Origin: Silurus meridionalis
Lineage: Eukaryota; Chordata; Actinopteri; Siluriformes; Siluridae
NCBI RefSeq assembly: GCF_014805685.1
Contig: NC_060909.1
Coordinates: 6,217,292 to 6,281,291, forward strand
Length of the DNA: 64,000 bases
Reading direction: 5' to 3'
How positions within the stretch are numbered: position 1 is the stretch's first letter; the number at the start of each line of letters is the position of its first letter. The notes below the pieces were generated by a model. The model was given only the letters and a program-made list of their open reading frames with translations. It did not search any database and was not told the origin of the DNA. The position numbers and the translations under genes were made by a program. This document shows, in pieces, positions 33,518 to 44,060 of the stretch.

Positions 33518-34130
33518 CAAAGTGGTATTAAAAAGTTTAGAGACTAATGCTGCTGACTGGTGTTATTCTGACCACGTGCGTTACCACGTCTGTGATTTCA
33601 TAATAGATAGCAGGTTAGAACAAAGACTAATGTGTAAAACTGGGCAAATCTGCTACAAAGACGTTTGAGATGACATACGTCATGCTGCAATGAGTCATTT
33701 GAGGTGTTTTGAGTGCCACACGTGCTTCAAGAGCGGAAGACAACGAGAGATCAGAAATGCCTTTAACAAGCTTAACCCCCAAAAATGTTGAAACCATTCG
33801 GCAACTTGTGCATGATGATCATCTGAGAATCTCACTTCTGCACCCAACCTACTCTGCTGATTTGGGTCCTGCGGACTTCGCCCTCTTCCTTCCCAATGAT
33901 GAAGATTCAGCTCAAAGATAACTGTTGCAGAAATCCAGCGCGAATTGCAGAAGGCGTTTGGGGCTCTCTGAAAAAAAAACTTCCAGGACACATTCCAGAA
34001 TTGGCAGTAACAGTAGGAGCGCTGTATTGCTGTGCCAGGGGACTATTTTAAAGGTGATTAGTGTGTACATGTAGATAAATAAAGTACTTTTTGTAAACTA
34101 AATAAGTCTCGAAACCTTTTAATACCACAG
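33518..34130 (+). mobile_element. mariner-like element, internally deleted (second copy)
   Basis: TA, then the 5' terminal repeat AAGTGGTATTAAAAAGTTTA; 3' end AAACCTTTTAATACCAC, its complement. Inside, worn DNA-binding words (LTPKNVETIRQLVHDDH) run straight into LLHPTYSADLGPADFALF, skipping the central catalytic core. The junction sequence ATCTCACTTC(C/T)GCACCCA is the same as in the copy at 26798-27330. 613 bp, non-autonomous. Confidence 0.85.
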
Positions 34131-34225
34131 GGAAGATGCTTAATTTTTTTTATAGCTTACATTAGTGTCAGTGTGGCGTTACCCATGTCTTAGAAGGGGT
34201 CTTGGTTTTCCTGGATTATTTAGTT

Positions 34226-34440
34226 TCCCAACAGAGGTGAGAAGTAACGAAGTACAACTACTTCATTACTGCACTCATGTAGATTTTTCTGGTATCAGTA
34301 CTTTACTTCACCATTTATTTTTCGGACAACTTTCTACTTTTACTCATTAAATTTTTACACAAATATCTGTACTTTCTACTTCTTACATTTTCAAAACAGG
34401 CTCGTTACTTTAGTTTTAGTCTAATTGGTGAAATGTATTT
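34226..34440. mobile_element. Repeat family E copy (probable hAT type)
   Basis: GAGAAGTAACGAAGTACAAC, CACTCATGTAGATTTTTCTG, then repeated ACTTTCTACTT words. Its end is the inverted counterpart of TAATTCGTTACTTTCCAGCA at 51640-51665. Confidence 0.55.
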
Positions 34441-34644
34441 TTTTTTTCCTTCTCATTGCACACCATTTTTCTTGTGCATCCTGGCTCTCACACACCACAG
34501 GCGTAGACTAGCAACAAGAAGTCTGGGGTTAACATGGATGAGACAGAGGGAGTCCGTGTGGAAACATAGCAAAGGTTCCGTTTGGTGTCCTGATGATTTA
34601 CGTAATGTAAAATACCACAATTACTTTAAAACATTTACAAGAAT

Positions 34645-34649
<5 letters not shown>

Positions 34650-34711
<62 letters not shown>
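34650..34711. repeat. Long (TG)n microsatellite
   Basis: About 31 uninterrupted TG units, followed by TGATGCCCTGGGATGGACTG, a piece of the abundant retroposon tail. Confidence 0.95.
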
Positions 34712-34713
<2 letters not shown>

Positions 34714-34819
34714 TGCCCTGGGATGGACTGGCAATTCATCTAGGGTGTATCTTATAGATATGACCAGATTTACATTGCAACAGTTATTTTGAGGGTCTAC
34801 ATGATTATCCATTAGAAAA

Positions 34820-34885
34820 GGGGGACTAAATTCAAAATATATGGGCGTGATTGGTCAGGTGTGCACATACTTTTAGTAATATAAT
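34820..34885 (+). mobile_element. Family D Tc1-like 3' end
   Basis: AAAAGGGGGACTAAATTC, ATATGGGCGTGATTGGTCAG and GTGTGCACATACTTTTAGTA follow the 3' end of the element whose C-terminal part is at 41105-41420. Confidence 0.6.
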
Positions 34886-34959
34886 ATACATTATTTTATT
34901 TGGTAGCTATTTTTCTTTTCTATAAATTTCATTGTGGTTATACATTTTTTTTTTTATGT

Positions 34960-35150
34960 TTTTGCAGGGAATACGGTGGTTCAGTCGGTAATGGTGTTTA
35001 AAACTATGTTGATGGTTCAGTCCCTGAGTTTGTCATGTTCTTCCCGTGTACACATATCCTCCTATTACCTGAAACATGTTTGCATGTGGATCAATCTAGG
35101 GCTTGGCTTTAGATCCACTGTAATCCTCACCAGTGTAAAGTGAATACTGA
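34960..35150 (+). repeat. Retroposon-tail-like repeat, worn
   Basis: Begins with a SINE-like head (ATACGGTGGTTCAGTCGGTA), then GTTTGTCATGTTCTTCCCGT and later CTTTAGATCCACTGTAATCC, in the order of the abundant fish repeat (head, then TTCTCCCCGTG, then GGATCCACTGTGACC). Confidence 0.5.
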
Positions 35151-36291
35151 AGGTCATTACATTTATAACCAACTACAATTGACTATTAGAGCAAAAATAA
35201 ATAAAAAATCGTACCGCATCTAAGGCTGCATGTCATAATATTTTGGGAATTGATAACAGACATGTTTGATACTGTCTTTTGAAGCATCTGTATTGTTCTG
35301 AAAAAGATTTCATACAACTCCAGTGTGAAGTGTCCACCCTGTTACAGCCTTCAGTATTTTAAAACGTTGGAATGAGGCTTATTTTTTGGACTCAATTCTG
35401 CATGACTCTTTTGCAATCTTATCACAATTTCTGGGGTTTATGATGCTCATGACATTTGTGTGTCACTAACACTGAAATCTCTTGGAGTGTGATCATTATC
35501 TATTTGAATACAAAATTGAGTGTCAGTACAAACGTAAAAATCCACCTGGGTTTCTCCCATAGGCTCCTCACTCAGCTCCTGACAGCAACAGTAAAGTTGA
35601 GTGTTGATTACTATGAGGTAGAATGTATGCAGCGTGGCCGTTTTCACTGCCCTTTCATCTCAACTCTCAGCTTCGCCTTGCTCAAGATATCAGGGGTGGG
35701 GTGTGTGAGGGCGTGTGAGCGATGAAGGGGTGTGTGTATGTGGGGGTGTGGAGGGGTACGGTCACCCTCCGTGTCTACTCTGTCTCGCTCGTTCCATCCC
35801 CAGGAAGCTCATTATCCTGTTAACACTACATTTATCTGACAAGACAAAAGTGAGCGGGTGACCCAGTCACCATTAAAGATTAATAGAAAGGCATAAAAAA
35901 GGGACAGCGGAATTAAAAAAAAAAAAGTGCCTTAACCAGGCTTTTCCTTTTAAAAGTGTGAGATGGGTCTGACAGGATTATTAATCAGACGAAAGAAAAG
36001 ATCAGACCTCTGTTCCAGCTCCTTCACTTAAAGTCTTTAGTTAGCATGGCTGGAGAGGAAGCCCAGGTCAGGAGGGCTGGCACTAATTGGTTCTACAGGG
36101 CTTTGAATAACAATGAGTCCAATTATGAAATCAGGCCTAGACAGAGAGGAAAAGAGCGAGAGACAGAGAAAGAAAAAAAAGAGCGAGAGAAAGAATGGTA
36201 AAGGAGCAACACTTGTAAAGTCAGTGTCGTGAGAGGATGTGAGGCTAAAAACCTATGGAGAGGAAGCAAAAGATATTAAAGTTGGTGCAGA
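35151..36291. other. Intergenic; G-rich spot and complex block
   Basis: 35690-35760 has several runs of three to five G with GT spacers and could form a quadruplex. 35800-36150 is complex, unique sequence with CACCATTAAAGATTAATAG and could be conserved noncoding. No coding evidence. Confidence 0.35.
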
Positions 36292-36661
36292 AAGAGACTG
36301 TGAGAGAGAAAGAGAGAGAAAGAGAGAGAGAGCGAGCGAGAGAGCCAACTTATCTCGATTCCCTTCTCTCCCTCTGTGTGTGGCTATTAATAAGGTGTAT
36401 AAATCATCGGTGGTATAAATTTTAATAACAGTTTGGTGAAAAACACTGACGGTCTCTGAAGATAGCTCCAGCTCATTCTAGATTCCATTTGCATTAAAGA
36501 CTCACATAAAACAGCAAGATTCGCGCGTTTCTTTTTTATCTCGTGTTCATTTATTAATAATGATTATTATTTTTTTTTATTCCCTGTCTGACACCAAGAC
36601 CAGCGCTTTAGAATCTAAATCAAAGCTTCTTCATAACAAATGCTCTCTGTTTTACTTCCTG

Positions 36662-36716
<55 letters not shown>
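36292..36716. repeat. (GA)n tract and (TG)n microsatellite
   Basis: Interrupted (GA)n at 36292-36342, and about 25 TG units at 36666-36715, with AT-rich sequence between. Confidence 0.9.
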
Positions 36717-36718
<2 letters not shown>

Positions 36719-36839
36719 AAAGCAATGTGATGTGCATGTGGAAATCTGTACCTACTGATGTAGGTGTGTTTCATGTTCAGATCTGATGTCTATCCCTATG
36801 TATATGTGTAGGATCTTCTCTAAAGATCTGAAGTCCTTT

Positions 36840-37200
36840 TGATGTAAAATGTAAGTATTACCATTTTGGCATGTAGGAGCTGTAAATTAATTGGCTAGTA
36901 AATTAACACCGTCTATTGTTTTCAAATTACAGCCATTCAATAAAGGCCTGGCAGTGCCGTTTCCCGATTTCCTAATAAGCTAATGTTCATTTAAGCTCTT
37001 TAATTACCTAATTAATTGTGCCATTCTGATTGCACTCGTTGCTGTTTGCTTTGCTGAGGCATGAACTTGCTCTATTTGTCTGTGTGAAGACTGAGGCGTT
37101 TCGCTGAATAATTCATAGCACGCTCTGCCAACAGACAGCATCGCCATTTAAATTATGAACAGATTCGTGAAATGCTAACCCTCTCTGACTGCCTGCAGCT
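36840..37200. promoter_or_regulatory. Strong candidate conserved noncoding enhancer
   Basis: Dense homeodomain-like words: GTAAATTAATTGGC, TTTAATTACCTAATTAATTG, CCTAATAAGCTAATG, GAATAATTCATAGC, also TCTATTGTTTTC (Sox-like) and a CAGCTAC end. The sequence is complex and non-repetitive, between two microsatellites, with no coding frame. This is the classic look of a developmental vertebrate enhancer, but conservation was not tested. Confidence 0.4.
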
Positions 37201-37389
37201 ACACAGAGAGGGAGAGAAGGAGGGGGGGAATGAATTTCTCAAAGCGCACTACTTCACCTTTAATGAAAGGGGGATAGGGTGGAGGAATGGAGGAATGGAG
37301 ATGGTTCAGGGGTTTAATGTGTATTATTAGACACTACAGAGTGAGGCTGGGCCCTTCCTCTATTTTCATCAGTCCAGCTGAATGTACAC

Positions 37390-37457
<68 letters not shown>
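37390..37457. repeat. (TA)n-(GTG)-(TG)n microsatellite
   Basis: About 17 TA units followed by about 15 TG units. Confidence 0.95.
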
Positions 37458-37460
<3 letters not shown>

Positions 37461-38579
37461 GTATTTTTTTGGGTGCTCATTTAGAGGCTCACTGTAATGA
37501 ATCTGGAAGTGTTTTCAGAAGGATGGAGTGGGGGAGGGAGGGAGGGAGGACAGAGAAAGAGAGATGCAGGGACTGAGGAGGGCTTGGAATAGTGTTTGAA
37601 CATGGAGAGCAAGCCTTCCTGAGCAGCTTCATAGAGGACTGAATATCAATCAGGGAGTCGTGCTCTCCATGCCAGTTGCGTCCGGAGTGGAGCAGAATAA
37701 TAGGGAAAGACAGACAGACAGATGGTGGTAGAGGGAGAAAACGAGTAGGGAGCATCTCAGTGGACTGTTATTTGTTCAGGATGCAATAAGAATTTGTTTC
37801 TAGCCTTCCAGGCTTCGGTGTGTGTTTTTTTATTTCTTTTTTCTGAATCTTCTCGTTATCTTTCTTTTCATGGTGTTATTTGGTTTTACAGGGTCTTTTC
37901 CTCGAGTTTCAGCATGTTATGCATTCTGGGATGCTTTTCTGCACAGTGTGGTTTTTAAGAGTGTTTATTTGAGTTTCCTTAGCCTTCTTGTGAACTCAAA
38001 TTAGTCTGTCCATTTTCTTTTCTCAGGAACAATGCCTTGTTTTTCAGAGAACTGCCAATCACTTATTTTGATTTATTTTCCTTTTTTTGCTCTGTTTAAC
38101 TCGAGTGTACACATCTCAGGAGCTCAGCAATGTCTGAAATTCTCAAACTCCAGCCACAATAATGAGTCCTTGAACATAATCATAGACATCACATTTTCCC
38201 CTGGTTTTATATTTTTACAAGAACATTAATTGTTAGATAAACCTGTTTCAGAGATCTTTGCATTGCCCTCTGCTGCAGTGGAACTGGCTGACTGAATGAA
38301 TATACAATTCAGATATAGGCTTCATGTGCTTTTTTTTTTTTTTTTTCTAATAAAACAAAAAGGTTTCCCTGAACATGACAAACATGATCTTCAATTCCAC
38401 AAACATTGAAAATTCAGGGAAGATTGTAGCATTATTCTTTGCAGCTTACCTTCCAATTATATTATTTCCTTTTTGTTCATGCCTTTGGGTATGTTTCCTC
38501 ATTCCATATCTTTTCACTTGTACTAATATTATCACATAACAAGTTGATATCGCTATTCAAGCTCGGTAAAAGATATTTC
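37458..38579. other. Intergenic, T-rich
   Basis: 37490-37750 is purine-rich; 37800-38579 is T-rich with poly-T at 38331-38346. No repeat or gene recognised. Confidence 0.5.
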
Positions 38580-38950
38580 ACATTTTGTTTTAGGTCCTGT
38601 TATAGTTTTTTACCTGATCTTGTCAGGATTATGGGCAGGGCTTCGTTCCCACATACCACCTGCATTTGTTTGCATGCATTTGTTTGCATCCTTGTATCAT
38701 GCTCGTGCTGATTCAATCTTGTATATGGACTCACCCTTCACAGCACTCCTTGTCTTTGTTTTGTCGTCAGTCAGTGTTGTTTTTTGTCCATGTTTTCACG
38801 CTCGGTTGCCAAAACATAATTGTCTTATTTATGTTTGTTTCATGGAGTTTTATGTTTTGTTTCTTTGTCCTTTTTTTGTCTTTGTGTTGTATATTTGCAC
38901 CGCTGTTAAATCTTTGCACCAGTTCCGCTTCAATCCCGTGACAGAGCGAC
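38580..38950 (+). repeat. Candidate retroelement-derived repeat
   Basis: T- and TTTGT-rich sequence ending CTTTGCACCAGTTCCGCTTC, AATCCCGTGACAGAGCG, words I associate with the end of a dispersed fish retroelement. Overlapping open frames here arise from low complexity. Confidence 0.35.
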
Positions 38951-39054
38951 AGATTTACATTATTAAGCACTTTAGATGCATATTTGAAAGCACTAATGAT
39001 CCATGTAAATGTGCCAATACATGAACCATCATCTTAACCATAAAATGTAATACT

Positions 39055-39430
39055 GTACTATGGTTAAGCTGTTGGACATCTGTTTAGAACGTCATGAGTT
39101 CAAATCCCAGCAAAACCATATACTTTATATGTGTAGACTTACGATGGAGATTCGTTCCTATGACCCCATTGTAATAAAAAATATTGTAAGTTGAGACATG
39201 GCCTAACCTACCTAGGAATCTTACATAATTTAGCAAAACAATTTACAGTACTGTATTGTTTAAACTTTACAGTATACGTATATTTTTAGCAGCAGGCGCA
39301 TGGAAAAGTGCCAGTTCACGAGTGGAGGGTGGGGCCGGACTAAAAGAGCGGTGAGATGTACACCTGTAGTTCCTGAGACTAGATTCTGAGTTTCAGAATC
39401 TAGTAATGCTGATAAAAAGGAGAGAGACAA
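39055..39430. repeat. SINE fragment and unclassified DNA-element-like repeat
   Basis: 39055-39125 has a worn tRNA-like head (GGTTAAGCTGTTGGACATCT, GAGTTCAAATCCC). 39135-39250 (TTACGATGGAGATTCGTTCC, TTGTAAGTTGAGACATGG) resembles a dispersed DNA-element end. A perfect 11-bp-arm hairpin lies at 39379-39403. Confidence 0.45.
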
Positions 39431-39959
39431 AAGCTAAAATTGGGCTTTGAAACAACAAAAAACCCACAAAAATAGAGACAACTGAATTCTGTCGACCCCT
39501 TGCGAGAATAAGACACCTCACAAGGCGGGAGATGCGTACATCTTGATATAGTACCGCATATATGCTGCTACATTTGCCTGCTGCGTGAAAATATATTCAC
39601 AATTTTGTCATATCGCTATCGTCATCATTAGATCGAAAAATCGCGAGTCGAACTACCGTTACTCGGGGCCTACTTGTTTTTGCATACAACAATATAGTAA
39701 AACACGAGTTAAAAGAAAGCATGGAATATGGATTTGTCGACATTTAAGCAGTACATATTACATTATAACTGTTAAAAAGGTGCACACTCCATAAAGGTCC
39801 ACTCGACCATTGTCATGTTTTTATTGCGTGTGTCTCTGTGTGATCCCTGTGCTATTTCCGCTAATATATTTAGAGCTTCTTAAACATCTTTATTATTTCT
39901 TCATGGACAAACACCCACACTAGCAGACAGACTTCCTTTTTTCTCCCCTTTTAAATCCT
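39431..39959. other. Intergenic, nothing recognised
   Basis: Includes CpG-bearing words such as GATCGAAAAATCGCGAGTCG near 39630. No family recognised. Confidence 0.4.
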
Positions 39960-40260
39960 GTACTGCATTCCACAATTCCACCCTTTGTGGTGACACCGTA
40001 CGCTAGTTATGCTAATGCGTGGCCCAATTTGCATAATTAGAGAGAGAAATGGTGTTATTATTAAGAGAAAACGCCTGAGTGAGGTTATTATAACTCTCGT
40101 AGCAGGGAGCCACAACTGCACCCACTCAGATGAGCCTCTCTGCCTCCTCCTTCACTCAGCAGCCCACATTCATCATAATTAATTACCCACGATACATCTT
40201 AATGATATTTACTTTTCTTTGATATAATTATTTGGGCTTTTTTTTACGAAGAAAGGAATG
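39960..40260. promoter_or_regulatory. Strong candidate conserved noncoding enhancer
   Basis: GTTATGCTAATGCGTGG, CCAATTTGCATAATTAGAG (POU octamer fused to a homeodomain site), TCATAATTAATTACCC, TTAATGATATTTAC and GATATAATTATTTG in 300 bp. Non-repetitive, no coding frame. Confidence 0.4.
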
Positions 40261-41104
40261 TGTACGCTTGTGAAGTGGGCCTGTTTGCAAAGGGAAATAG
40301 TAAAACTGAGAGCCTGTTATTTGGATTATTACAGAACTTTTTTTTTTTTTTTAATATGCTGGAGGTGCATCATTAGTTTTATTCCCTAAGTGTGTTTGTG
40401 TTTAATAAGGCTTCATCTCTCTAACTGCACAGAACACATTAGGGAGAGTTTCAGCAGAAGCTGCTATTATTCTTCTCCTCGTTTAGAGAGCAGATAACAA
40501 CCATACTAGAGACTAGTGCAAGCCAATACCTGCTAATGAGGCGAATAGGACCCCAGAGTTAGTCCACTGGGCAGAAAGCAGCGTGCTCTCTGCTGACTCA
40601 TCGTCACTTGTTTGTGTACTGTGACACCAAGTCAACACTGTATATTGGTTTAATGCTGGAATTCAGTCAGAACTGCAATAATTGGACTGCATACCATGTT
40701 TTTGAGATATCAGCGTGGCAACTTGATTTCGAAATGGCATGATAATCATAATAGCTTTTAAAGCTTGACATTTTCAAGGTGATTGAAATAAGAATACACC
40801 AGTCATGGCAGTGAGGAAATTATGGAGGAGAACTGATACCTTTGTTTGATTTGATTTAATTTGTTTATACATTTATTAACGTTATTCCAGGACTTGACTG
40901 TCATCTGTATCTCAGCTGATACTCAATACAAATGTACTCTTGTTTGAGAGATATTGCTGTTTAAACAAGAAAATCTAGAGACTTTTTGAACACAGTATGG
41001 TTGAGTTTTCTGCTTATTTTTCTCTACTAGTGCAAATAGATTATAAAAACGCCACATGCTATGATTTGTACAGTCCAGTAGCAGCAATTAGACACAACAC
41101 CTGG
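40261..41104. other. Intergenic, partly candidate conserved
   Basis: 40370-40610 continues complex sequence (GCTAATGAGGCGAATAGG); 40620-41104 is ordinary AT-rich sequence. Confidence 0.35.
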
Positions 41105-41420
41105 GACAGCTTCAGACACCTGATTTGGTGAGGAAGATCTTGAGTGTTCTGTCATAGAGCTCTGACCTCAACCCTATTGAACTCCTTTAGGAACACCAAC
41201 CACCCCAGGCCTCCTCACCCTATATCAATATTTCACTTTAGTCCTTAGTGGCTGAATGAGCACAAATCTCCACAACCAAACTCAAAATCGAATAGAATTT
41301 GAGATCATTATAACAGTGAATAGAGAGTAAATGTGGAATGGGATGCTCAAAAAGCACATACAAATCTTACATTTAGGTGTCCAAAATATTTTTAATTATT
41401 GTCTATAACTATCATTAAAT
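41105..41420 (+). mobile_element. Family D Tc1-like C-terminal part and 3' end
   Basis: CTCTGACCTCAACCCTATTG (frame S..DLNPIE), CCAGGCCTCCTCACCC, GTGGCTGAATGAGCACAAAT, GGAATGGGATGCTCAAAAAG, then AGGTGTCCAAAAT. These are consecutive blocks of a fish Tc1-like transposase C-terminus and terminal region, with many frame breaks. Confidence 0.75.
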
Positions 41421-42176
41421 GCATTTAGTCATTAAATCAATGCCACAGGTGCCATAAATAGTTTGGCTCCTCAGTATGAATTCCTAAATGCAATTTGAAT
41501 GACACTAATCAGTGATCTTAAGTTTACTTACGTAGCTGTGTTAGCATTATAAAGCAGACTGAAATAAAGGCTTGCATTTGAATGTCTTTCATTTCCTGTG
41601 ATCTTTGTTTTGAACACAAAACACATGCCTTATGAAAAAGATTATACATTTTTGAGTGTCCATATAAAAGTTAACTAAAGGGGCTACCTGTTTTGCTGAA
41701 ATCGCATATGTGATGCAAATAATTTATCGCTACTTTTAAAAATAAATTAATATTCTAATTAATTTTGCATGAATTATAAATTAATTAATAAATGAATGGT
41801 GAAAATAGAATCAATGAGCTGCATAAATCATGTAAAAAATGATGTGAACATTTTGCACGTGAGTGGGAATGTGCGTGTTTCTCAGTAAAGGCTGCAGATC
41901 TTCTTGTCAATACCATTAAAAATTCTGAAGATTTTATTCATTTTCATTTTCATAATCATGGGTGGTGTGACCCTGAGCACTGCATGTGGGGAGACAGAAA
42001 GAGTCTGGTTGGATATAGGAGCATATTTTAATGAGTCTCTTTGGGAGAAGCACTTTCTTGCTCCTCTTTTTCATTGTGGGTATCGGCACGCTGCACTTTT
42101 CTACAATACTGTCAGGTGGTTTCCTTCATGGGGTTTGGCTCATAAGACGTTCTTGTGTCTGTCTTGTCAGCACTAT
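41421..42176. other. Intergenic, AT-rich
   Basis: Many TTAATTAATAAATG words at 41750-41800. Nothing recognised. Confidence 0.5.
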
Positions 42177-42182
42177 CTTGTA

Positions 42183-42235
<53 letters not shown>

Positions 42236-42250
42236 TTCTCTCTCTCCGTT
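42177..42250. repeat. (TC)n microsatellite
   Basis: About 70 bp of CT repeats with occasional T insertions; the source of Ser-Leu repeat frames. Confidence 0.95.
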
Positions 42251-43109
42251 CCACACTCTCACACCTAACTGAACAGAACGATATGACAATTTGTCATATT
42301 TGTCTTTGGGCTCGTCATAATGCTGACACACACTCTGTTCCATCTGGATATTAGGAATGAAATGCAGATGTGGGCTGTGCTTTTTTTTCTTGCAGTTCTG
42401 ACAGTCATTATTGCATTATTCATGATTGCATTAATGTCTTCAGATAACATCACGATGGCACACCCGGCACTGTCTCTCTACTGCACCCCCACCCCCCCAC
42501 CCCCTTACTTTGCCCCTCCCTCTCTCTTTTTTCCATTTAGGCCTCTTGGGAAAACTTTATTATGCTGTGGTCTGACAGTGAAGTATACAGATAAAAGATA
42601 ATTGCCTGGCTTGACTCCTCTATTGATATGAAAATGGGATCTAAATTATTCAGTGTGGTTTAAAGGTTAGTTGAAGGTTATTACTGTAGAGGCAGGGGCA
42701 AAAAAAAAAAAAAAACCACACACTGGGTGTGTGCGTGAGTATGTATGAGGTTACACACATCTGAAAGAGTAATTTGCAGCGCATACAGCTCTGCCGTCTC
42801 CTGAACAAACTGGATGTCTCCTCTGGGATCTGGACAACGGGAAGTCAATTATTTACAGGCAAATTAAAGCTGACATCTCCACAGCAGAAACACTGTTAGT
42901 GCTGCCTGCCATAGACTGCTGTTTGTGCTTTCATCCGGCGCTGTTAGACGTACAGGATACCCCCTGTCCCTGTGTCTAAAAGGGCTGTTAGCAGGAGAGC
43001 TAATGTTATTTGCTGGAAGCACAGTGATCTGGGTTAAAATGGACTGCAGTGTGTTGGGTTGTGAAACAAGAAAAAAAGTGTTTTATATAATGCTTATATG
43101 ATTTTTCAA
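42251..43109. other. Intergenic, possibly conserved in parts
   Basis: 42360-42460 and 42770-43050 are complex and repeat-free; a C-rich stretch lies at 42483-42505 and an A-run at 42699-42715. No gene. Confidence 0.35.
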
Positions 43110-43207
43110 TTTCCCTCATTTCTCTTGAACTAGAAGACCCAAACCTGTTTTAGCATGACAATGCCCCTGTGCACGAAGATATGGATTACATTTGTTGGAG
43201 TGGAAGA
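43110..43207 (+). mobile_element. Family D Tc1-like fragment
   Basis: TAGCATGACAATGCCCCTGT then GCACGAAGATATGG and TTGGAGTGGAAGATC correspond to the QHDNAPVH..W...GVE block of the transposase at 19563-19880, here on the + strand. It is cut off by the TA microsatellite. Confidence 0.7.
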
Positions 43208-43208
43208 T

Positions 43209-43210
<2 letters not shown>

Positions 43211-43261
<51 letters not shown>
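43211..43261. repeat. (TA)n microsatellite
   Basis: About 25 TA units directly at the end of the next Tc1-like element. TA is its target dinucleotide. Confidence 0.95.
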
Positions 43262-43264
<3 letters not shown>

Positions 43265-43645
43265 TATCTCCCAAAAGTGAGTCAATGTGCAGCTTGTATA
43301 GCAGTACAGATTTACTCTCCTCTGAAAATAACTCAGCATACAGCCATTATAATCTAAATAACTGGCAACATAAGTGATTGATCCCTTAATTAACATGTCA
43401 AAACTGTGTTCATAGAGTGAGTATTTTGTGTGAATGCCATTGATATCTAGCACTGCCTTAATCCTCCTGGGCATGGAATTCACCAGAGCTGCACAGGTTG
43501 TTGCTGGGATCCTTATCCACTCCCCCAAATTGACATCTTGGCGGTGTGTTTGGGGTCATTATTATGTTGGAAAACCGTCGTATCTGGAGGGAGGGCATCA
43601 TGTTCTGCTTCAGAATGTCACAAAACATGTTGGAATCTATGTATG
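43262..43645 (-). mobile_element. Tc1-like element, internally deleted
   Basis: The left terminal repeat starts CAGTATCTCCCAAAAGTGAG. On the minus strand, words like DILKQNMMPSLQ and (shifted) NNDPKHTAK are followed by ATTCAALVNSMPRRIKAVLD and GIHTKYS, the Tc1 C-terminus. The QSPDLNPIE region is missing. This is the complementary part of the family seen at 3881-4290. It merges at the right into a TATG repeat. Confidence 0.8.
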
Positions 43646-43676
43646 TATGTATGTCTGTCCATGTGTCTGAGGTGTT

Positions 43677-44060
43677 CACCTGTGGAAGAATGGCACCAGA
43701 AAAAAGGCAAGTTCGAGGAGGCAGTGTGGTGATCTGGGCAGTGTTCTGCTGGAAAACCTGGTCCTGAAAAACAAGTGGTTCTTACTCTGACACATAACAA
43801 AACATTGTTGCAGACTATGTACACCCTTTATGGCACCAGTACTCCCTATTGGGAATAATGCACCCTACTGTACTGTAAAAAATATTCAGGAATGATTTAA
43901 GTGGCATTTGAGTTCAAGGAAAATAATTCAATTCCAAATTCTCCAGATCTCAATCCTAAGCATCTGTAGGACTTTCTGGACAAAAAAGTCCAATCCATGG
44001 AAACTTACAGGAATTTAAGTACAGATTCCACAGCAAATCTTCACGTCTTTTCTTCTGTAA
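43677..44060 (+). mobile_element. Different Tc1-like transposase remnant
   Basis: Reads GGSVVIWAVFCW (block GGS.M.W..F), then after breaks VADYVHPLWHQYSL, then TCCAGATCTCAATCCTAAGC (frame SPDLNP) and GACTTTCTGGACAAAAAAGT. Order fits a Tc1-like transposase in + orientation with frameshifts and stops. Confidence 0.7.

Noticed and set aside
38439..39024. Overlapping + frames with Cys/Phe-rich membrane-like sequence
   Set aside because: A T-rich low-complexity tract gives hydrophobic translation in every frame; ends in a probable retroelement tail.
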